This document shows, piece by piece, positions 15,833-23,700 of a DNA stretch of 35,925 nucleotides. Below the pieces are notes generated by a model that saw only the letters and a list, made by a program, of their open reading frames with translations, was not told the origin of the DNA and made no database searches. The translations under genes were made by a program, and so were the position numbers. The stretch's first letter is position 1; every line of letters begins with the position of its first letter. This DNA is from Oscillospiraceae bacterium (GTDB lineage Bacteria; Bacillota; Clostridia; Oscillospirales; Oscillospiraceae), in contig JAAWCD010000104.1 of the NCBI GenBank assembly GCA_022793095.1, positions 1 to 35,925 on the forward strand. Direction: 5' to 3'.

Positions 15833-15858
15833 AGAGGCGGGCCTTGCGGCCCGCCTCT
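15833..15858. terminator. GC-rich hairpin after metK
   Basis: AGAGGCGGGCC-TTGC-GGCCCGCCTCT is an 11-bp perfect stem about 40 bp past the metK stop. T-runs are stronger on the plus side (TTTTCTGTTCTTTT), so termination of metK may be partial. Confidence 0.6.
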
Positions 15859-15863
15859 TTTCT

Positions 15864-15900
15864 GTTCTTTTCTTGAAAGAAAAGAACCAAAAGAACTTTA
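15864..15900. repeat. AT-rich hairpin repeat, copy 3
   Basis: GTTCTTTTCTT-GA-AAGAAAAGAAC followed by CAAAAGAACTTTA. On the minus strand the element starts at the metK stop codon (TAAAGTTC). Confidence 0.75.
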
Positions 15901-17085
15901 AGCGCCAACAGCGGACTTGAGGGCCTCCACCCGGTCCATGTTCTCCCATTTGACATTCAAATCGGTCCGGCCCATGTGTCCATAGGCGGCCAGCTGCCGG
16001 TAAATGGGCTTCCGCAGGTCCAGGTCCCGGATAATGGCCGCGGGCCGGAGGTCAAACACCTTCTGGACCGCCTGGGCCAGCACATCGTCGGCCACCATAC
16101 CGGTGCCGAAGGTATCCACCATGACGGAGACGGGCTGAGCCACGCCAATGGCGTAGGCCAGCTGTACCTGGCACCGCTTGGCAAGTCCCGCGGCCACCAC
16201 GTTCTTCGCCGCGTAGCGGGCGGCGTAGGCCGCGGAGCGGTCCACCTTGGTGGGGTCCTTGCCGGAGAACGCGCCGCCGCCGTGAGGGGCGCTTCCGCCG
16301 TATGTATCCACGATGATCTTCCGCCCGGTCAGGCCGGAGTCGCCCATGGGTCCGCCAATGACAAACCGGCCGGTGGGATTGACGTAAATCTTTGTGTTTT
16401 CGTCCATCAGCCCCTCGGGAATGGTGGGCTTGATGACCAGCTCCGTCATGTCCTTGCGGATCTGCTCCAGCGTGGCCTCCGGGTCGTGCTGGGTGGAAAC
16501 AACCACCGCGTCCACCCGAACCGGTACGTTGTGCTCATCGTACTCCACCGTCACCTGGGTCTTGCCGTCCGGCCGCAGATAGTCCACCAGCTTCCGCTTC
16601 CGGACCTCCGCCAGCCGCATGGCCATCTTCTGGGCCAGGGAAATGGCCATGGGCATCAGCTCCGGCGTCTCGTCGCAGGCGTAGCCGAACATCATGCCCT
16701 GGTCGCCCGCGCCGTTGTCCAGCTCGTCGTCCATGCGGCCCTCTTTCGCCTCCAGCGCCTTGTCCACGCCCATGGCAATGTCCGGAGACTGCTCGTGAAT
16801 GGAGGTCATCACCGCACAGGTCTCGCAGTCAAAGCCCATCTTGGCCCGGTCGTAGCCAATGCCCCGAACCACGTCCCGAACAATGCTGGGAATGTCCACA
16901 TAGGCGGAGGTGGTAATCTCACCCATCAGGCTGACAATGCCTGTGGTGGTGGTGGTCTCGCAGGCCACACGGGCCATGGGGTCCTGCTCAATGATAGCGT
17001 CCAGCACCGCGTCAGATACCTGATCGCAGAGCTTGTCGGGATGTCCTTCCGTTACGGATTCCGAGGTAAAGAGGTAGTGTGCCAT
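15898..17085 (-). CDS. metK: S-adenosylmethionine synthetase
   Basis: The 395-residue length is normal for MetK. It joins methionine and ATP to make S-adenosylmethionine in the cytoplasm. Visible hallmarks are [17 protein letters not shown] at residues 14-30 (His15, Asp17), [12 protein letters not shown] (ATP-binding hexapeptide region), [21 protein letters not shown] and [19 protein letters not shown]. Its 5' UTR is a SAM-I riboswitch with a terminator, so synthesis is shut down when SAM is plentiful. It has its own promoter. Confidence 0.97.
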   Translation of the reverse strand: MAHYLFTSESVTEGHPDKLCDQVSDAVLDAIIEQDPMARVACETTTTTGIVSLMGEITTSAYVDIPSIVRDVVRGIGYDRAKMGFDCETCAVMTSIHEQSPDIAMGVDKALEAKEGRMDDELDNGAGDQGMMFGYACDETPELMPMAISLAQKMAMRLAEVRKRKLVDYLRPDGKTQVTVEYDEHNVPVRVDAVVVSTQHDPEATLEQIRKDMTELVIKPTIPEGLMDENTKIYVNPTGRFVIGGPMGDSGLTGRKIIVDTYGGSAPHGGGAFSGKDPTKVDRSAAYAARYAAKNVVAAGLAKRCQVQLAYAIGVAQPVSVMVDTFGTGMVADDVLAQAVQKVFDLRPAAIIRDLDLRKPIYRQLAAYGHMGRTDLNVKWENMDRVEALKSAVGA

Positions 17086-17118
17086 TCAGATCATTTCCTT
17101 TCTGTACTGCGGGAGGGA

Positions 17119-17154
17119 GAAAAAGACGCTTTGCCGGGAACCGGCAAAGCGTCT
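17119..17154 (-). terminator. Riboswitch-controlled terminator of metK
   Basis: AGACGCTTTGCCGG, a short loop, its complement, then TTTTTCTC on the minus strand. It forms when SAM is bound and blocks metK transcription. Confidence 0.88.
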
Positions 17155-17167
17155 GGAATATCCCATC

Positions 17168-17257
17168 CTCATCTTTCGATTCCTCGCCGGATTTGGCACC
17201 TTGAAAAACAGGTTGCCGGGCTTCATTGGGCCGGTCCCTCCACCACTCTTGATAAGG
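17168..17257 (-). promoter_or_regulatory. SAM-I (S-box) riboswitch aptamer
   Basis: The minus strand shows the conserved S-box order: CTTATCAAGAG, TGGAGGGACCGGCCC, ATGAAGCCCGGCAACC, then GGTGCCAAATCC and GAAAGATGAG closing the P1 helix. It sits between the promoter and the metK terminator. Confidence 0.95.
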
Positions 17258-17276
17258 CTATTCACTTGTCGTCTTT

Positions 17277-17304
17277 ATTCTATCAGCTTTTTTCGATTTG
17301 TCAA
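17277..17304 (-). promoter_or_regulatory. Sigma-A promoter of metK
   Basis: On the minus strand, TTGACA and TAGAAT are 16 bp apart, 20 bp upstream of the riboswitch. Confidence 0.75.
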
Positions 17305-17592
17305 CTGTCTGATGAAGGGGGAGCATCCAAGACGTGCAGTTATCAGTCAAAGGGGCGCGCAGATCGATGATAACAATTTCACAATGTCTATACCATTTGG
17401 CATATTTTGTGAAGAATATTGGCTGAAAACTTGAGTCTGACAGCTTTTATCGTACCGTGGCGAAATCTATAATTCCATTTCCACGGCAAGAATTCCTATG
17501 CAGCAGTGCGTCAATATTAATATATTGCCCAAAGATGGAGCGTAGTATCAAAATTTGCATGTTGAATTTGCCAAAAAGCGAGCGCGATTTTC
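17305..17592. other. AT-rich intergenic stretch before the sialidase gene
   Basis: This gap between the divergent metK and sialidase promoters has no supported gene. A near-palindromic CAATATTAATATATTG lies at about 17511-17526, possibly regulatory. Confidence 0.5.
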
Positions 17593-17621
17593 TATAGTTT
17601 TTTCAATTGAAAAATACTATA
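17593..17621. promoter_or_regulatory. Palindrome over the sialidase -35 box
   Basis: A 29-bp near-perfect inverted repeat (TATAGTTTTTT, CAATTG centre, AAAAATACTATA) covers the -35 hexamer. This is a likely repressor site. Confidence 0.55.
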
Positions 17622-17634
17622 CATTCGGTATAAT
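17607..17634 (+). promoter_or_regulatory. Sigma-A promoter of the sialidase gene
   Basis: TTGAAA and TATAAT are 16 bp apart. The 5' UTR is about 140 nt. Confidence 0.75.
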
Positions 17635-17779
17635 GATGACTATGATACTGGGCCTTTTTGGATTGGAGGCCGTCGTTTCCTAATTTTGAAGATGATTCCA
17701 GAGAAGGGAGGTCGATCCGCGACAGCGCAGAAACAAACCCGCATGGAGGCTATGAGGATTTGAAAGAGAGGACGAATGT

Positions 17780-20700
17780 ATGAAGAAAAAGTGGACCCGA
17801 TTGATGGCCCTGTTCCTGTCCGTTTGCATGGTGCTTTCCCTTTCTTCCGGCGCTCTGGCGCTGGGTGTGGAAGAACTGTCTGAGACAGAAAAAACGGACA
17901 CCCTCCTAGTACCCGATCAGGGGGCTGAGGATACCCTCCAGGAAGAACAGGACGAAATCACTCAGGCGCTAACGCCTGAGCCGTCGAGTGACTCGACGGC
18001 TGATTTCCAGTTGAATACAGAGGAGGAAACCGGCATGCCGGAGGAAAATGACTCCGATGTGCCGGAAGAGGATGAGCTCAGCTGGCTGCCGGTTTCCTTC
18101 CAAACGACAGAGGAAGAGCCCTCTGAGACGGCTATTTACCTCGCCTGCGGCGAGGACGGCTGGACCACCGCTGAGGCTCCCTGCGGCCTCTGGTTCTATT
18201 GGACCGAGGGGGACGATCTGCTCTATTGCGCGATTGACGGTGAGACCTATGAGCCCGTCGAAGCGTTTGCCTACGAGCTGTCGGAGGGCGTCTGCACGAT
18301 TCTCAACGAAGACGAGGCGGAGGAGCGGTATTATGCCGCCGGGGCTGAGGAGAACGGCGCTTACTACATCTGGTACGAGATTGTGACCGAAGAGGACGAA
18401 GTCACAGAGGATGAGGAAGCCACAGGCAACAACGAAGCGGCGCCCATCCAGGACGGCAGCGTGTATACGCCGGAGGATGCTGAAAGCGATGGCCTGACGG
18501 TGCATTACTTGAGTTGGACGCCGCAAAATAATGGTGGATGGTATACCAGTACGATTGTGGATTCTGTCCATCTATATGAAGAAGGTGGAACAAACTTAGC
18601 AAACAGTATAGACGCTGGAAGCAAATATGCGATTGCGTATACTGCTGGCAACACTCGCAAGTATATGTATGCACCTTTCCAGCAAACTTCAGCTACAGCT
18701 CAAGCCGATTATACTGAGAACTTTTCACTGTTCACTTTTGAACTGGTTGACAGCGGGTTCGCTAATGCGTATGTAATTCACTCTGTGAAGGACACAAGCC
18801 TGTATTTGACCGGTGAAGCATGCACCTACACAGCAGGCGGAAACACATACCATCAGCTCAGGCTTGCCAACCAAGGCACTACGTTCTATACCAATGCAGT
18901 AGATGCAGATAGCGAGAACGGCTCCTACTACATATGGTACACAACGGAGCCGGAAGTTCCGCCAACCGAACCGTGGAATCCTGCCAACACCTACAAGGCA
19001 CAGTTGGGTAACAACAGCAATTTTTCCGGCGAAGTTGTTTCGCTGGAAAATGCACTGTACACATTCGCAAGTTCCGGAAATGGCTATCAAATTTCGGCAA
19101 CTGTTCCCGGTGAGGACGCAACGGTGTATCTAAACATTGGCGGAAACTTTGGTAACACAAAGGCCCCGTCGATCCCCAACAAAAGCACTGCGGCAGTCGT
19201 TTCGATTGACAACGGGGCCGGTGTCGGCTTCTTCTATTTGAGAGACACCAGTTCCCTCCATTTCCCCGGTGCAAATGGAGCTATTCATTGGAACCGTTGC
19301 ACCAATCCATGCGGAGCTGCACACAACATCGCTCTGTTCTATCCGCTTGGTGAGGGGGATACATCTTCCGAGGAAATTCCAGGCTATGTGCGGCTCACAG
19401 CGATTGATGACATCCAAGATGAGGGGAAATATCTGCTCGCCGCTACAGCCGGAAACGAGTGGTATGTGTTGTATCCTTCCTCTAACACAAATACCACAGA
19501 GCCTTACTCCCACATTGCCAAGGTCGTTCCCCCAGATGCAGAGTCCTTTAACGTGCTTGGCGGGGACATCGCTCAGATGTTCGATGACTCCACTGACAAC
19601 ACCTGGGTTTTCACCGGCGGCGCAGACGTAGAGGGCGGCTTCGAGCAGACCCGCGGCCAGCGCAACTTCGTGGGCCAGTTTGAGGAGTATATCCGTTGGA
19701 CGAATACCGCGAATGCCAATAATGGCGCGGACCCCACCCGCCAGCGGTACACCATCAATGTTGCCACAGCCAGCCAGGACCTGGCCGAAGTGGTCGGAAG
19801 CTGGGATTCTCTGGTTACTCCCTGCAATCCCCGCGCTGTGGCCTATATGATGCAGTCCGGAGATTCCGAGGCGGACTTGAACGTCTTTATTGACAAGGCC
19901 CTCGCCCTTCGGAATGATACCGGCTTTGCGGTAATTCAGACCCTGAACGGAGAAGGGAATGAAACCGTAGACAGCGTTGTGGACACATATTCCAGCGACC
20001 CCGGTTATACCCGCATCGTTGTGGTGAAGCACACCCTCGACAGTCCCATGCTCACAGGCAGCGGCCATTATGAGCTGGGCAGACAGCTGGCAGAAGCCAC
20101 TTTTGGCTCCTCGGCAAACTATCCCTGTGCACAGGGGGTTGACAACTTCGAGGAGGCAGAGCAGCCCGATGTTTATAGTAGCAGCGCTCCCGAAGTGAGC
20201 TTTGCTGGCGGCAATATGACCATCAGAAATACCGGCGGTTTCGTCTATGAGCTCCGCCTGGATGCCGGCATCACCGTCAGCGGCAGCGCCGTTGATGAAG
20301 CTGCCGTCAGCGGACTGCCCGAGGGCGAGGCTTATACCCTGGTAGTCCGTTCCGCTGACGGCCGCACCCAGTACAGGACTACCTATGGTACGGCCGGCGG
20401 CAATACCGCCAATGGGCCCGCGCTCACTTCGCGGCAAGAGGAAATTGCCGGGCTAGTGAGCAGCGAAGAGCCCCTGACCTGGCTGTTCATGGGTGACTCC
20501 ATCACCCACGGTGCGCTGTGGACCAAGGGTTATGATTCTGTGCCCCAGACCTTCGACAAGTATCTGGACTTCCTGGGACGAAATCAGGATGTGGTCATCA
20601 ACACCGCCGTGTCCGGCGCCACTGCCGGTTCCACGCTCAGGACCATCGAGCACCGGCTGGAGCAGTACACCCCCGATGTGGTGGCGATCATGCTGGGCAC

Positions 20701-23700
20701 CAACGACGCGGCAAACTCGTATAGTGATGGCGGCAGCTATGAGGCTAATCTTGAGGCCATCATAAGTGCCGTAAGAGCCAAAAATCCTGACGCGGTTATC
20801 GTCCTGCGCTCCCCCACCGGGCATTGGACTGGCAGTAATGTTGTGCCGTACTGTGAGACGATGAAGCGGGTCGCTGAAGCGCATGGCCTCATCTATGTCG
20901 ATCAGTACACAGAGACCCAGGAAGCGCTGGATACCTATTCCTCCTGGATCAAGGGCAGTCAGCTGTTCTACGGCAACAACCTCCATCCCGGCGCGCTGGG
21001 GCAGCTGGCTATGGCGAAGATGTTTATCAAAGCCATCGGCCTCTGGGATGAGGACACGCCCATCGCGAACCTGGACTACGTGGCGACCACTCCGGAAACC
21101 TCCACGGTTGTCCCTGAGGTCACCTGGACAACCGCGGAAGACGGTACTGCCACGCTGGCCCTTGCCTCCATGGCAGGATACGGCCAGACCACCCTCTCCG
21201 CCACAAAGGACGGTCAGACCTGGTCTGTCACCGCCAAGGCAGGGAAGACGGCGGAACTGCCGGTTCCCGGCGGGGTGTACACGGTAAACGTGACCGCCGT
21301 CAGCACCAGCGCGGCGAAGACCGTGACCTTCGCGGCGCAGACGGTTGATACGGCGGAGAAATCTCCTGAGCAGCCCACCGGCCCCATTGAGTTCACCCGC
21401 AGCCTGGAAGCCGCAATTGCGGACCCGGCCACCAAGGTCAGGTATCTCTCCTTCGGTGGCAGCTGGACCGCCAGCGACAGCGCGTATGAGGTGAAGCTGT
21501 ACCAGGGCAGCGACGGCACACTGGACACGGATGGCGTAGATGTTGGCAACTATGTTATTTTCGCGCCTGTTGTAACAGATGGAAGGATGCCTCGCTTTAT
21601 GCACTACAGCACTGATAAGACCAATCAGTGCCAGCATACAGCAAACACTGTCCCGGAGACAGTATCCACAAGCGACCTCGACCATTTGTTCACATTCGCG
21701 CCGGATGGAAAGGGCGGGTGCACCATCCGCACCGTTCGGACGGCCGCCAGCACCGTATATCTGAGCACGACGGCCTCCGGCAGCCAGCTGGCCTTTGTCA
21801 GCGAACCGGTGTCCTTCAACGTCACCCTGGCAAACAACGACGGATCCTACTACATCTGGTGGGAGGAAGAGGCGGAGGAAGTCCTCGTTCCCGGTGCTCC
21901 GCCACAGCTTCCGCTGCTCTACAATGAAGCATACCAGCGCTCCTCCGGTCCACTGGAAGAGGGCGTGTACGCCATCGTGGCGACGACGACGGACACGGAC
22001 ACGAATCGGCGAGCTCGCATCATGCATCCGCTTATGAACGGCAGCACGCCTAAGCTCGATCAGTGGCAGATTGAGGAAGGGGAAACCATCGACGGAGCGG
22101 CCATAAGAATCACAAAAGAAGAGCACTCCCTGCTGGTTGAACAGAGCGGCGGCGGCTACACCTTCCAGGTGTTGGGCGGCTCCGCGAAGGGGAAATATCT
22201 CTCCGGCGGCGCAGGAACACTCACGCTGAGCGATACCCCCACCAGCTTTACAGCTGAAGCCGTGGAGGGCGGCGGCTATTACCTGCGCTGGAGTTCCGGC
22301 AGTACCTCCTACTGTGTGGGCTGGAATGACAGCTGGTGTGCACAGACCGAGAATTACCGGGTCAACCTCTACAAGGGCATTCCCGCCGAACCAGACCTGG
22401 CTGAGACCGGGTTCAGCGGCACCAGCACCGAGGGCCCCCTTGTCCGGGGGGATACCAACAGCTACTTCCGTATCCCCTCCCTGATTACCTTGAACAACGG
22501 CTGGATTGTGGCCTCCTCCGATATCCGCTGGCGCGGCACCGGCGATAATCCCAGCAACATTGACACCATCGTTTCCATCTCCAAGGATGATGGCGCAACC
22601 TGGGACTGGGAGGTTGTCAACTACTTTGCCGACCATGCCACCACCTCCAGCAACCCTTCCAGCACGGCCTTTATCGATCCCTCCTTCGTTCAGAGCGAAA
22701 AGGACGGGACCGTGTGGATGATCGTGGACGCCACCCCGGCTTATGGCGGCCTCATGTCCGGAAACCGGATGCTTCCTTCCAGTCACCCCGCCAACTCCGG
22801 CTTTGACGAGCGGGGGCGTGTGCTGGTGGGCTACATCCCCGATGTGACCACGGACACGTACCACCCGGAAAGGGGGCAGTACAGCTACGATTACCGGGTA
22901 GACCTGCATGCTGCCAGTGATGTCACGGCGGAGAACACAAAGGGTGATGTGGTCACGCTCTACCCTATCTGTTACGAAATAAACGAAACCCCAACCAACT
23001 ACTATGCGGATGCCTTTGCCAATGTTTACTATGATTACGGCGGAAGCAGAGGCATTGAGCCCGTACTGGTCCAGCAGATGGGCAGCAACAAGCTCATCCA
23101 CAGCAATTTGTTCTATCTCCAGTCGGAATGGAAGGTCCCCTGTACCTTCTACCTTATGGTCCGCAGCGCCAAGATTGGGGCTGACGGCCTGGTGTGGAAT
23201 GATCCCTGCTTCATTGATGTGAAGAACCCCGGCGAGCGCTTTACCGGCGTCTGTCCCGGCCGCGGCACAGTTATCGAGGCCGGGGACCATGAGCGGATCA
23301 TCTTCCCGCTGTACGACAACGCAACCGGCAATGAGCTGGCCAGCGTCACCTACTCCGACGACGGCGGACAGACCTGGCAGCGAGGCGCACGCGCCGCCCA
23401 GCTCAACGGCACCGGAAAGTCCAGTGAATCCCAAATTGTGGTGCTGCCCAACGGTGATCTTCGGATGTTCTCCCGCAACACCATCAACTATATTGGCTAC
23501 ACGGACAGCAGCGACAACGGACAGACCTGGGGCAAATATCAGAAGGACAACGAGCTGTACTCCCAGAATCCCGGCAACGGCTGCATGGTCTCCTTCATCA
23601 ACGTGGAGGGCTATCTGGTCGCGCCGGACAACACGGTGTACGAGAACCTGATTATGGCCTCCTACCCCCGCGTGCAGCGGCACGAGGGCATCATCCGCAT

